A stretch of DNA of 17,443 nt from JBCCFX01 sp039029515 (GCA_039029515.1 JBCCFX010000069.1:1-17443); one strand, 5' to 3'; positions 6,838 through 17,001 are shown, counted from the stretch's first letter. Notes: generated by a model from the sequence alone, not told the origin. A program made the numbers and translations.

Positions 6838-6870
6838 GCCTCGATTCCCGTTTTGAGAGGCCGCACCCGG

Positions 6871-7254
6871 ATGACCGACATCAGCTCCTACCGATTCTCC
6901 GAGTCCCACGAATGGTTCAGCCTGCAAGGTGACGTCGTCACCATGGGGATCACGCGACATGCCGCCGACGAACTGACGGACATCACGTATGTGGAAGTCC
7001 GCGACGTCGGGACGTCCGTCAGCGCCGGCGATACGATCGGCGAGGTCGAGTCCGTCAAAACAAGCAGCGACATTTACAGCGTGGTCGATGGCGAGATTGC
7101 TGAGGTCAACGAAGCGGTCGCCGAAGATCCGGCACTGCTGAACCGCGACCCACATGAGCAAGGTTGGATCGCGCGAATCAAGACAAGTGATACATCTCCG
7201 CTCGATGCGTTGATGGACGCCGCGACGTACCAAGAGAAGTTCCCGATTGGCTGA
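6871..7254 (+). CDS. gcvH: Glycine cleavage system H protein
   Basis: A lipoyl-carrier protein that shuttles the aminomethyl group between the P, T and L proteins of glycine cleavage, and can also serve as a lipoate donor in lipoate assembly. At 127 residues it has the family length. The lipoylation site is K63 in EVESVKTSSD. The flanking YRFSESHEWF start, ITRHAADELTDITYVE and the EQGWIARIK C-terminal segment are all typical. The frame continues upstream to a TTG at 6853, but ATG 6871 gives the conserved N-terminus. No gcvT, gcvP or lipoate genes are nearby. Instead its stop overlaps the TTG start of an ABC transporter ATPase by 8 bp, so the three genes are almost certainly co-transcribed. 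Confidence 0.95.
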   Translation: MTDISSYRFSESHEWFSLQGDVVTMGITRHAADELTDITYVEVRDVGTSVSAGDTIGEVESVKTSSDIYSVVDGEIAEVNEAVAEDPALLNRDPHEQGWIARIKTSDTSPLDALMDAATYQEKFPIG

Positions 7255-7987
7255 CACCGACAATCCTGTCAGCCTGATTGAACTCGACGCCGTCTCCAAG
7301 CATTACCGACTTGGTGATCAAACCGTTCGCGCGCTGGATCGCTTGAGCCTCACCGTCGCGAAACCCGGTTTCTACGGCATCATGGGTCCGTCCGGCAGCG
7401 GGAAGTCCACGCTGCTGCACCTGCTCGCGGCGCTTGATCAACCTGATGAAGGCACGATTCGTGTTGCGGGCGAGCATTTGCACACGATGCAGGAATCCGC
7501 GTTGACGGCGTTTCGCCGGAAGAAGATCGGCATCATCTTCCAACAGTTCAATTTGATCCCGACGCTGTCAGCGCTGGATAACGTCGCGTTGCCCGCGCTG
7601 CTTGATGGCATGCCGGCCGCGGAACGAACCGAGCGTGCCACGGCGCTGCTCGAACGCATGGGGCTCGGCGATCGTATGCATCATCGACCTGACGCGATGT
7701 CCGGCGGCGAGCAGCAGCGTGTGGCGATCGCGCGGGCACTGCTTTTCGAACCGCAGGTCCTGCTCGCTGATGAGCCGACAGGCAATCTTGATTCCGCGAC
7801 CGGCGAGCGCATCCTGCAATTGCTTGGCGATATCGCCCGCGAAGGCCGCACGGTACTCATGGTCACGCATGAGCCCACCGCCGCAACGGCGTGCGGGCAT
7901 GTGTTCCTTCTGCGTGACGGACGCATCGAAACGGAGCTAGACACCGATGGACTCGCTGCGTCCGAGCTTGTCGCTCGCCTTCAGTAG
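7247..7987 (+). CDS. ABC transporter ATP-binding protein, LolD/MacB type
   Basis: Cytoplasmic ATPase that drives a mechanotransmission-type ABC system. 246 residues with a complete nucleotide-binding site: Walker A GPSGSGKST (47-55), Q-loop IIFQQFNLIP (97-105), signature MSGGEQQR (151-158), Walker B VLLADEP (171-177) and H-loop THEP (H208). The LADEPTGNLD sequence is characteristic of the LolD/MacB/FtsE subfamily. Translation appears to start at TTG 7247, inside the gcvH stop region; no ATG or GTG lies before the conserved LIELDAVSKHY, so a coupled TTG start is likely. It overlaps the permease by 41 bp. Partner: the permease immediately downstream. Substrate (lipoprotein, peptide or lipid) not predictable. 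Confidence 0.93.
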   Translation: MADTDNPVSLIELDAVSKHYRLGDQTVRALDRLSLTVAKPGFYGIMGPSGSGKSTLLHLLAALDQPDEGTIRVAGEHLHTMQESALTAFRRKKIGIIFQQFNLIPTLSALDNVALPALLDGMPAAERTERATALLERMGLGDRMHHRPDAMSGGEQQRVAIARALLFEPQVLLADEPTGNLDSATGERILQLLGDIAREGRTVLMVTHEPTAATACGHVFLLRDGRIETELDTDGLAASELVARLQ

Positions 7988-10544
7988 CCTGCGTGCGAAG
8001 CGAATTCGCACGTGCCTGCTGATCGCGGCTGCGGCGCTGGCGTCGAGCCTGATCGTCGCGGTGTCCTGCACCATGGGATCGGTGCAGAAGACACTGGAAG
8101 GCGAGATCACCAAACTCCTCGGCGCAACCGATGTGCGCATCACGCACAGTTCGAATGCGCGCTTTGACGATGCCATCCTTGATACGGTTGCGAGTTGGGA
8201 CGGCGTCGAATTCGTCAACGGCATCGCGCAAGGATCAATCACGCTGATTCACGCGGATGCGCGCCGTGATGCTGAGACGAATCGCATCGTTCGTGCGACC
8301 ATCACGTCGTACGGCACAAACCTTCCGCTCGAATCTGAAGTGCGCCCATTGCCTCTGCGCGATGGTGCCTGGCCGATGGAGCCGAACGAGATCCTGCTCG
8401 ACCCGATGGCCGCTGAAGAACTTCAGGCGACGGTCGGCGATACGTTAAAGATTCAGTATGTCGGTCCGCCGATTGAGCTCACGGTTGCGGGCATCTACGA
8501 ACGCAAGACGATGGGCATTCTGCAGCGGCCGGTCGTCCGCTTGTCGCGTGATCTGCTTGAGCAGGCGACGGGACGATCCGACGAGATTGTCTTTGTGGCC
8601 ATCGGGCTCGAAGAAGGCCTCGATGCTGATGATTTTTCGCTGACGTATGGCGGCGAACTCGACGAGACGCTGCTGCTGGAGCCCGCTGAACTCTTCAAGA
8701 GCGGCTTTGATCGGCGCATCATGGTGAGCCGACTCGCCCTGATCATCGCCACGATGCTGACCTTCACGAGTGCGGCGTTCATCATCGTCACCGGACTGAC
8801 GACGTCAGTCACCGAGCAGCAACGACTTCTGGCCATCATTCGGTGTCTTGGTGGATCACGGTTGCAGCTGTTTGCGATGCAGGTTTGTGTTGGTCTCATC
8901 GTTGGGAGCTTCGGCGCGATACTCGGCATACCAATTGGAATCGCGTTGGCGAGCACACTTGTCTGGGTGTTCGATCACCTGCTGACTGGTGGATTCGCGA
9001 TTCCCGCACTCGGTATCTGGCTCGCAGTCTTCGGCTCACTCGGCGCCGGACTGCTCGGCGCGGTGTACCCTGCGTGGCAGGCAAGCCAGATCAGCCCACT
9101 TCGCGCACTCTCTGTCGCCGCACGACCAGCAACGGCACGGACCGTGATCGGTTTCGCGATTGCCGGGCTAGCGCTGATCGCAATCCAGGTGTTGCTCTAC
9201 CAGGTCGAGGACCATGACCTTCGCTACTGGACGTACGCATATGCGGGCTTGCATGCGATGTACATCGGGTATTTTCTGCTCGCAACCGTGGTGCTCGTCC
9301 TCGTCGTGCGTGCATTGGCGCGACCATTGGCAAAGCTGCTCGGTCTGCCGCGCGACATCATCCATGGATCCATGCTGGCCACGCCATATCGGCACGGATT
9401 CACCGCGGGCGCACTCATGGTCGGTGTAGCGTTGATGGTTGCCACATGGTCAACCACGATGTCCATCCTTGACGGATGGGTGCGCGACATCCAATTCGCC
9501 GATGGGTTCGCGTTCCAACTCAGCGGTATGGAACCAGAAGAAGTCGAGGCCATTCGAAACCTTGATGCTGTCACTGAGGTCAGCGTCATCGGCATGGTCA
9601 CGATGGAAACGGTCGGACAGCAGGTCTTCGGCGTCGAAGGCTACGTTTCACCAATGGTGCAGTGCCTGAGCTTCGATCCGGAATCGTTCTTTCGAATCAA
9701 CGCGATCACGTGGGTCGCCGGTAGTGCCGAAACGGCCATTCCGAAGCTCAAATCCGGCGAAGGGCTGATTGTTGCGGAGCGTTTTCTCACCGCGCGTGGT
9801 ATTACCGTGGGCGACGAAATCACGTTGCGAACCGGACGACTCGAAGAGACATTTGAGATCGTTGGCGTTGTCGAAGCGAACGGGCTTGATATCGTCACAC
9901 AACTGTACGGCTTCAGGAATCGATACATGGACTACGCATTGAGCTGCGTGTTCATGGATTCGGAGATTGTCGCCGAGGTCTTCGACAATCGTGACTCGTA
10001 CATGATGCAGGTGAATCTGTCTGACGACTTCGACGATCAGGAAGTCGCCGCCCAGATCGCTGAAGCCGCACCGGGCGTACGGTTTATCAGCGGCCGCTGG
10101 GTCGTCGACACGATTGATTTCGTTGCCGCCGCTATTCTCACGGTTCAGACGACCATTGCGTTTGCAGCGCTCGTACTGGCATCGATCGGTGTTGGAAACG
10201 TGTTGCTCGCTGGCGTACACGATCGACGATTCGAATTCGGCGTGCTGCGATCCGTCGGTGGTTCGCGACGAACAATCGTCAGGCTGATCCTCGGCGAAGC
10301 CACATTGCTCGCCATTGCGGGCGCGATCACCGGCACCATGCTCGGTTGCCATATTGCCTACATGGATACGCAGAACCTTCGGTGGCTTGGCGGCATTGAT
10401 GCCCCGCTTGTCATCCAGATCATCCCCACGATTGCCGGCTGGCTCGTCCTGCTAGTTCTGACTCTGCTCGTGTCGTTACCTGGCGCGTTGTCTGTAACGC
10501 GATCACGTCCGAGCGAGTTGATTTCCGCTGGCCGACCGGGCTGA
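7947..10544 (+). CDS. ABC transporter permease with two FtsX domains (YbbP/LolC-like)
   Basis: An 865-residue inner-membrane protein. One helix (about 22-40) is followed by a large extracytoplasmic domain (41-258), then three helices of the first FtsX domain (about 262-285, 310-340, 350-376) ending in YPAWQASQISPLRAL. Two further helices (about 400-418, 436-458) link to a second copy: a helix at 485-507, an extracytoplasmic domain of about 210 residues, and three C-terminal helices up to about residue 855. This duplicated 10-helix plan is that of large FtsX/YbbP permeases, which carry both halves of the transporter in one chain. ATG 7947 gives the usual basic amphipathic lead-in (SLRAKRIRT). 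Such systems export or extract lipoproteins, lipids or peptides; which is unknown here. Confidence 0.9.
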   Translation: MDSLRPSLSLAFSSLRAKRIRTCLLIAAAALASSLIVAVSCTMGSVQKTLEGEITKLLGATDVRITHSSNARFDDAILDTVASWDGVEFVNGIAQGSITLIHADARRDAETNRIVRATITSYGTNLPLESEVRPLPLRDGAWPMEPNEILLDPMAAEELQATVGDTLKIQYVGPPIELTVAGIYERKTMGILQRPVVRLSRDLLEQATGRSDEIVFVAIGLEEGLDADDFSLTYGGELDETLLLEPAELFKSGFDRRIMVSRLALIIATMLTFTSAAFIIVTGLTTSVTEQQRLLAIIRCLGGSRLQLFAMQVCVGLIVGSFGAILGIPIGIALASTLVWVFDHLLTGGFAIPALGIWLAVFGSLGAGLLGAVYPAWQASQISPLRALSVAARPATARTVIGFAIAGLALIAIQVLLYQVEDHDLRYWTYAYAGLHAMYIGYFLLATVVLVLVVRALARPLAKLLGLPRDIIHGSMLATPYRHGFTAGALMVGVALMVATWSTTMSILDGWVRDIQFADGFAFQLSGMEPEEVEAIRNLDAVTEVSVIGMVTMETVGQQVFGVEGYVSPMVQCLSFDPESFFRINAITWVAGSAETAIPKLKSGEGLIVAERFLTARGITVGDEITLRTGRLEETFEIVGVVEANGLDIVTQLYGFRNRYMDYALSCVFMDSEIVAEVFDNRDSYMMQVNLSDDFDDQEVAAQIAEAAPGVRFISGRWVVDTIDFVAAAILTVQTTIAFAALVLASIGVGNVLLAGVHDRRFEFGVLRSVGGSRRTIVRLILGEATLLAIAGAITGTMLGCHIAYMDTQNLRWLGGIDAPLVIQIIPTIAGWLVLLVLTLLVSLPGALSVTRSRPSELISAGRPG

Positions 10545-10572
10545 CATTCATCGTGCGCCGACTTCCTCGACC

Positions 10573-10578
10573 TACAAT
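10573..10578 (+). promoter_or_regulatory. -10 box of uvrB, probably leaderless
   Basis: TACAAT (5 of 6 to consensus) ends 6 nt before ATG 10585, within the 40-bp gap after the permease stop. No good -35 box and no LexA-type operator were seen. It implies that uvrB is transcribed independently of the ABC operon and settles the start at 10585 over the GTG at 10579. Confidence 0.45.
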
Positions 10579-10584
10579 GTGGGC

Positions 10585-12717
<2,133 letters not shown>

Positions 12718-12909
12718 TCACGCAGCGCGAGGCGTCGTGACGTTCGGCACTGGTGTGGTCGTGATGACCATCGACGGATCTGGCATCGACGCACCACGGA
12801 GTCGCAGGCCGGGGCATTTCGCCCGCTCCGCAAGGAGACGTGCGGAATCGCTGGTGATCGTGGGAACGACCGGGTCGATCGAAGGGCGTTCTTCAGGCGT
12901 CGTGGTCAT
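12718..12909 (-). CDS. Small hypothetical protein, 63 residues
   Basis: No family recognised. The reading frame has an ideal ribosome site, GGAGG 6 nt before ATG (12907-12909). It ends in TGA directly touching the uvrB stop on the other strand. The third codon positions are GC-rich, about as in neighbouring genes. The protein is Thr- and Pro-rich, with TTTP-type stretches at both ends (MTTTPEERP and ITTTPVPNVTTP) around a short LLAERAKCPGLRLRG segment. No signal peptide or membrane helix. A weak promoter candidate lies about 40 bp upstream, divergent from purD. Could still be a chance frame; the start signals and the tight packing argue for a real gene. Confidence 0.45.
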   Translation of the reverse strand: MTTTPEERPSIDPVVPTITSDSARLLAERAKCPGLRLRGASMPDPSMVITTTPVPNVTTPRAA

Positions 12910-12915
12910 GGCATG

Positions 12916-12920
12916 CCTCC
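12916..12920 (-). promoter_or_regulatory. Strong Shine-Dalgarno site of the 63-residue gene
   Basis: GGAGG on the minus strand, 6 nt before the ATG. It is the best ribosome site in the window and the main reason to accept this small gene. Confidence 0.5.
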
Positions 12921-12950
12921 GGACGCCGCCATCGACGTGCGTCCTTGAGA

Positions 12951-12979
12951 GGTATCGACGGCACCTGAGCCAATCTCAA
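12951..12979 (-). promoter_or_regulatory. Weak promoter candidate for the 63-residue gene
   Basis: TTGAGA (12979-12974), 17 nt, GATACC (12956-12951) on the minus strand. The -35 box is good and the -10 box poor (3 of 6). Confidence 0.25.
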
Positions 12980-12983
12980 GTGA

Positions 12984-13026
12984 AGTTCTCGGAACTCCCG
13001 GTGTTTCCGCCGCTGACGCCGGGAGT
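12984..13026. promoter_or_regulatory. Two dyads in the purD promoter region, operator candidates
   Basis: AGTTC-TCG-GAACT at 12984-12996 overlaps a second dyad, ACTCCCGG (12994-13001) with CCGGGAGT (13019-13026). The second has perfect 8-bp arms and a 17-bp gap. Its right arm begins immediately after the purD -35 box. No regulator is identified. Confidence 0.4.
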
Positions 13027-13041
13027 GCTCGTCGGTACGAT
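13013..13041 (+). promoter_or_regulatory. purD promoter, probably leaderless
   Basis: CTGACG (13013-13018), exactly 17 nt, TACGAT (13036-13041), then 6 nt to the ATG at 13048. No Shine-Dalgarno sequence is visible. One of the most complete promoters in the window. Confidence 0.5.
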
Positions 13042-13047
13042 GCCGCG

Positions 13048-14376
13048 ATGCGCCGAAAACGACCTTGCCCGAAATCCTGCAACGTGCTTCTCATTGGCGG
13101 TGGCGGCCGCGAACACGCGATCGCCTTGAAGCTCAGCCAATCGCCCCATCTCGGGTCGATGTGGTTGACCGACCCCGGCAATGCGGGCCTTGCAAAGCTT
13201 GGTCAGCCGTGCCCGATCAAGTGGGATCCGAAGGATGCATTCCGCATGCAGCGCTGGCTGGAAAAGGCGGAGATCGACCTGATCGTCGTCGGGCCGGAAG
13301 TGCCACTTGCCGAAGGCATCGTCGATGCGCTCCAGTCCGATCGATGTGTGGTCTTCGGACCATCTCGCGATGCGGCACGATTGGAGTCAGACAAGTCGTA
13401 CGCGAAGGACGTGATGCGACAAGCATCAATTCCTGCTGCGGATGGTCGTGTCTTCGACAACGCTGAGTTTGCGCTCGAATACGTCCGCACACACGATGAA
13501 CCCTGCGTGGTGAAAGCTGCGGGACTGGCCGCGGGCAAGGGTGCGATTGTGTGCGATACGCAAGCAGAAGCGCTTGCCGCGGTCGAACACATCATGGTGC
13601 AGCACGCCTTCGGCGACGCCGGCTCGAAGATTGTCATTGAAGAGAAACTGCTTGGACAGGAAGTGTCGATGCTCGCGCTCGTCGACGGGCGCACCATCTG
13701 GATGCTCGATCCGTGTCAGGATCACAAGCAGGTCCATGAAGGCGACACCGGCCCGAACACAGGCGGCATGGGCGCGTATTGCCCGACGCCGCTCATCGAC
13801 GAACCGACGCTCGAACTGATCGAACGCGAGATCATGGTGCCGGTCGTCGATGCCTTGCGACGCGACGGCATCGAATACCGCGGCGTGCTGTACGCGGGAC
13901 TGATGCTGACCGCGGCGGGACCGAAAGTGCTTGAATTCAACTGCCGATTCGGTGATCCCGAATGCCAGCCATTGATGGCACGGTTCCAGGGCGACCTGCT
14001 CGAAGTGATGTGGGCGACGGCGACCGGCACGCTGAGCGACGTCGAATTCGACTTCGACCAGCGCCATGCGTGCTGCGTGGTGATGTGCTCAGAGGGCTAT
14101 CCGGGCGACTATCCAAAAGGGCGAGAGATCGAGGGTATCGACGATGCTGAAGCGATCTCGAGTAACGAACACGACGTCCATGTGTTCCACGCGGGAACGA
14201 CGATTGATCACAATGGGCAGCTCGTGACCAATGGCGGCCGCGTGCTCGGCGTCACCGCGCTGGCGGCTGACCTGCAAACCGCCCAGGCCGTTGCCAACGA
14301 GGCCTGCGACAAGATTCGATTCGACGGCGCATTCTTCCGACGTGACATTGGGAACCGCGTGCTCGTACCGCAGTGA
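13048..14376 (+). CDS. purD: Phosphoribosylamine-glycine ligase (GAR synthetase)
   Basis: ATP-dependent joining of glycine to 5-phosphoribosylamine, the second step of purine synthesis; cytosolic ATP-grasp enzyme. 442 residues. GGGGREHA (17-24) binds the amine substrate; the ATP-grasp region has KAAGLAAGKGAIV (156-168), EEKLLGQEVSMLALVDG (198-214) and DHKQVHEGDTGPNTGGMGAY (225-244). The metal-binding FNCRFGDPECQPLM is at 297-310. The start gives 11 residues, basic and Cys-containing, before the usual NVLLIGGGG. There is no later start codon, and the promoter 6 nt upstream fits this ATG. It lies 20 nt upstream of the malic enzyme gene and is probably co-transcribed with it. Confidence 0.96.
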   Translation: MRRKRPCPKSCNVLLIGGGGREHAIALKLSQSPHLGSMWLTDPGNAGLAKLGQPCPIKWDPKDAFRMQRWLEKAEIDLIVVGPEVPLAEGIVDALQSDRCVVFGPSRDAARLESDKSYAKDVMRQASIPAADGRVFDNAEFALEYVRTHDEPCVVKAAGLAAGKGAIVCDTQAEALAAVEHIMVQHAFGDAGSKIVIEEKLLGQEVSMLALVDGRTIWMLDPCQDHKQVHEGDTGPNTGGMGAYCPTPLIDEPTLELIEREIMVPVVDALRRDGIEYRGVLYAGLMLTAAGPKVLEFNCRFGDPECQPLMARFQGDLLEVMWATATGTLSDVEFDFDQRHACCVVMCSEGYPGDYPKGREIEGIDDAEAISSNEHDVHVFHAGTTIDHNGQLVTNGGRVLGVTALAADLQTAQAVANEACDKIRFDGAFFRRDIGNRVLVPQ

Positions 14377-14386
14377 ACGACCGACC

Positions 14387-14391
14387 AAGGA
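14387..14391 (+). promoter_or_regulatory. Shine-Dalgarno site fixing the malic enzyme start
   Basis: AAGGA 5 nt before ATG 14397. It favours this ATG over the in-frame GTG at 14373, which would overlap the purD stop. Confidence 0.55.
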
Positions 14392-14396
14392 ACGCC

Positions 14397-15776
14397 ATGA
14401 CCGACACGCTTCCCAACTGGCAGGAACGATACAACGCGCAGTACATCATCACCGTGCGCGTGCGCATTCACGATGCGCCGGGCATGCTCGCACGCTTCCT
14501 CGATGGCGTGGCCAAGCTTGGCGCCTCCGTCGGTGACATTCACATTGTTGAAGCGGATTCATCCTCGAAAACGCGCGACATTCAGTTGTTCATCGTGAAC
14601 AGCGAGATTCTTGATGCCACGATCGATGCCATCAAGGCCGCCGAGTATGTCCAGTTGGTGAACGTCACCGACGATGTGCTCGAGATTCATCGGCATGGCA
14701 CGATCGAGACGAAGTCACGCGTGCCGCTGAACACGGTGATGGATCTTCGCATGGTGTATACGCCGGGCGTCGCCAGCGCATGCCAGCTGATCGCAGATCA
14801 CCCCGAACTTGCGCGCAAGTACACGCACATTGGCAATCGGATTGCGATCGTGACCAACGGCACAGCGGTGCTCGGGCTCGGCGACATCGGCACGCTCGCA
14901 TCGCTCCCCGTGATGGAAGGCAAAGCGGCGATTCTGTCTCACTTCGTCGGAGTTTCCGCAGACCCGATTCTCGTCGATCGCCACGATGCGGACGAGATCG
15001 TGGATATTGTCGCAGCGATCGCCGGAAACTACGGCGCTATTCAGCTCGAGGACATTGCGGCACCAGCATGTTTCGAGATCGAAGAAAAGCTCCAGGCGAA
15101 GCTCGATGTTCCGGTGTTTCATGATGACCAGCACGGTACCGCGACGGTCGCTGTCGCCGGCCTCATCAACGCGTTGAAGAAAACCAATCGAACGCCGGCT
15201 GATTGCCAGGCGGTCATCCTCGGTGCCGGCGCTGCTGGCTCTGCGATCGCGCAGTTCCTCGTGGATTTCGGCATCAAAGATGTCGTCGTCTGCGACAGCG
15301 TTGGCGCGATTGCCACACAGCGCACGGAACGAATGAACCCGTGGAAGCACCGACTCGCCGAGGCGACGAATCCCAATGGCATCATGGGGACGGTGGATGA
15401 GGTCATGCGCGGGCGCAACCTGTTCATCGGCGTGTCCAAGCCGAATACAGTCACCAAAGACATGGTCGCGTCGATGGGCCAGGATCCTATTGTCTTTGCG
15501 CTGGCGAATCCGGTCAGCGAGATTCCCGTCAGCGATGCAATGGATGCGGGCGCAGCGGTCGCGGTTGATGGCCGTGGCATGAACAACGCGCTCGCGTACC
15601 CGGGGATCTTCCGCGGCGCGCTCGACGCGAACGCGAAGCGCATTACGCCGGCGATGAAGCTCGCCGCAGCGCAGGCACTCGCGGATGCAGCGACGACAAC
15701 GCTGCTGCCGGATATGCTTGATTCACGTGTCCACGATCGCGTGGCCGACGCGGTTCGGCGCGCGGCCGATTCGTGA
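14397..15776 (+). CDS. NAD(P)-dependent malic enzyme with N-terminal ACT domain
   Basis: Oxidative decarboxylation of malate to pyruvate and CO2; cytosolic. 459 residues. An ACT-like domain at about 17-92 (YIITVRVRIHDAPGMLARFL) suggests allosteric control by an amino acid or similar effector. The catalytic part has YTPGV (121-125), TNGTAVLGLGDIG (153-165), the presumed catalytic Lys in MEGKAAI (K176), metal-site residues in LEDI (217-220) and FHDDQHGT (241-248), the Rossmann motif GAGAAGSA (276-283), and ALANPVSEI near 377-385. It is the short bacterial type without a phosphotransacetylase domain. Cofactor preference is not clear. Second gene after purD; its TGA directly touches the stop of the convergent cysteine desulfurase. 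Confidence 0.94.
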   Translation: MTDTLPNWQERYNAQYIITVRVRIHDAPGMLARFLDGVAKLGASVGDIHIVEADSSSKTRDIQLFIVNSEILDATIDAIKAAEYVQLVNVTDDVLEIHRHGTIETKSRVPLNTVMDLRMVYTPGVASACQLIADHPELARKYTHIGNRIAIVTNGTAVLGLGDIGTLASLPVMEGKAAILSHFVGVSADPILVDRHDADEIVDIVAAIAGNYGAIQLEDIAAPACFEIEEKLQAKLDVPVFHDDQHGTATVAVAGLINALKKTNRTPADCQAVILGAGAAGSAIAQFLVDFGIKDVVVCDSVGAIATQRTERMNPWKHRLAEATNPNGIMGTVDEVMRGRNLFIGVSKPNTVTKDMVASMGQDPIVFALANPVSEIPVSDAMDAGAAVAVDGRGMNNALAYPGIFRGALDANAKRITPAMKLAAAQALADAATTTLLPDMLDSRVHDRVADAVRRAADS

Positions 15777-16943
15777 TCAGACGCTCGCCATCGACTTGCG
15801 CAGTTTCGCAACGACCGCGGGAACGACTTCGAGAGCGCGATCGACTTCTTCATCCGTCGTATGCCGACAGATGCTGAATCGAACCGATCCGTGCGCGTAC
15901 GTGTCTTCAATGCCCATCGCCATGAGTACCGGCGATGGATCAAGTGAGCCAGAACTGCACGCGGAGCCGGCGGATGCGGCGACACCACGCTCCGACATGA
16001 GGAGCAGCATGGCTTCGGCTTCGAGGCGACGGAACGCGATGTTGGTCGTGTTCCAGACACGATCTGCCCCACCGCCGTTCACACGAGTCTCGTCGACCTG
16101 CTCAAGGATGGTCTGCTCAAATCGATCGCGTTTCGCGCGCTGTTCTTCGATGCCATTAGTCTCCAGCCATTCGCGGGCGAGCCGAGATGCGACACCGAGG
16201 CCGACGATGCCCGGCACATTTTCCGTCCCGCCGCGCAGATCACGTTCGTGGCTGCCGCCAATGACGTACGGCTCGATCTCGATACCCGTACGAATGAACA
16301 GGCCGCCAGCGCCTTTCGGCCCGTGGTATTTATGGCCGGCGAAGCTCAACAGATCGATCGGCATATCGGCGATGTTGGTCGGGAGCTTCCCGACCCACTG
16401 CACACCATCGACGTGATAGCGCACACCGTGCTCACGGCACAGCTCGCCGATGGCTTCGACGGGTTGAATGACGCCGGTCTCGTTGTTCGCCCACATGACC
16501 GACACGATGCCGATGCGCGATGCATGTTCCCCGAGAATGGTCTTGAGATGATCGAGGTCAATCACGCCATCAACGCTGACGTTGACCCAGATCGTCTCGC
16601 CGTTCATTTTTCGTTCGTAGCGGTCGGCCGCCTGCCGCACCGCGGAGTGCTCGGTGCGGACGGTCACAATGACGGGTCGGTCGGGTTGCGCGATCAGCGA
16701 ACCGTGAATCGACAGGTTTGCACCTTCGGTGCCGCCGCTGGTGAAGATGATGTCGCGCGGCCGCGCGTTGATGAGCTTGCCGACTTCCTTCCGCGCGAGT
16801 TCGACCTGCTGGCGCGCCTGCTGACCGGGCCGGTGGATGCTGGAGGGATTCGCCCAGTGTTCGGTCAGCGCCGTCTGCGTGGCGGCAACGACTTCATCCT
16901 CGGGTCGCGTGGTCGCATTGTGGTCGAGATAGGTCATCTCCAT
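15777..16943 (-). CDS. Cysteine desulfurase, NifS/IscS family (group I)
   Basis: PLP enzyme that takes sulfur from cysteine as a persulfide for Fe-S cluster or thio-cofactor synthesis. 388 residues. Motifs: YLDHNATT (5-12), SGGTEGANLSI (69-79), RTEHSAV with H99, NNETGV (153-158), HVDG with D179, Schiff-base lysine K205 in GHKYHGPKG, RGGTENVPG (237-245), and the sulfur-carrying Cys329 in the loop SACSSGSLDPS. The SGS loop is the NifS/IscS (group I) type, unlike SufS. The frame extends to a GTG at 16982; ATG 16943 is chosen because AGGAGA lies 10 nt before it. No iscU, iscR or nifU is adjacent, so nifS versus iscS is not assigned. It follows the MFS gene on the same strand after 91 bp. Confidence 0.95.
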   Translation of the reverse strand: MEMTYLDHNATTRPEDEVVAATQTALTEHWANPSSIHRPGQQARQQVELARKEVGKLINARPRDIIFTSGGTEGANLSIHGSLIAQPDRPVIVTVRTEHSAVRQAADRYERKMNGETIWVNVSVDGVIDLDHLKTILGEHASRIGIVSVMWANNETGVIQPVEAIGELCREHGVRYHVDGVQWVGKLPTNIADMPIDLLSFAGHKYHGPKGAGGLFIRTGIEIEPYVIGGSHERDLRGGTENVPGIVGLGVASRLAREWLETNGIEEQRAKRDRFEQTILEQVDETRVNGGGADRVWNTTNIAFRRLEAEAMLLLMSERGVAASAGSACSSGSLDPSPVLMAMGIEDTYAHGSVRFSICRHTTDEEVDRALEVVPAVVAKLRKSMASV

Positions 16944-16953
16944 GGTCGGACGG

Positions 16954-16959
16954 TCTCCT
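16954..16959 (-). promoter_or_regulatory. Shine-Dalgarno site of the cysteine desulfurase gene
   Basis: AGGAGA on the minus strand, 10 nt before ATG 16943 (16 nt before a second in-frame ATG two codons later). It lies inside the frame of the longer GTG start, which makes that start less likely. Confidence 0.5.
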
Positions 16960-17001
16960 GCCCCCGCAGTTGGCCATGGCACATCACGTGCATCAGTACC
17001 G

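Larger units (their letters stand above)
6442..6870. other. Intergenic regulatory region between TIM-barrel gene and gcvH
   Basis: A 429-bp non-coding stretch between divergent genes. It contains a minus-strand promoter for the TIM-barrel operon, a 13-bp-arm hairpin, a minus-strand promoter candidate upstream of that hairpin, an 18-codon plus-strand mini-ORF with an AGGAGGG site, and the gcvH promoter. Nothing resembling a glycine riboswitch was seen. I recognise nothing between about 6680 and 6810. Confidence 0.6.

Noticed and set aside
6844..6870. Possible glycine riboswitch before gcvH
   Set aside because: The predicted leader is only about 27 nt, too short for the aptamer, and upstream sequence shows no tandem glycine-aptamer pattern.
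6580..7299. Minus-strand open frame of 239 codons over gcvH
   Set aside because: Shadow of gcvH in GC-rich sequence; no family resemblance.
9648..10352. Minus-strand open frame of 234 codons inside the permease gene
   Set aside because: Antisense to the extracytoplasmic domain of a convincing permease; composition is that of a shadow.
10545..10584. SOS (LexA) box before uvrB
   Set aside because: Neither the CTGT-N8-ACAG nor the GAAC-N4-GTTC type of operator is present in the 40-bp gap.
15119..16072. Minus-strand open frame of 317 codons across the malic enzyme / desulfurase junction
   Set aside because: Ser/Arg-rich shadow antisense to two clearly identified enzymes; no domain signature.
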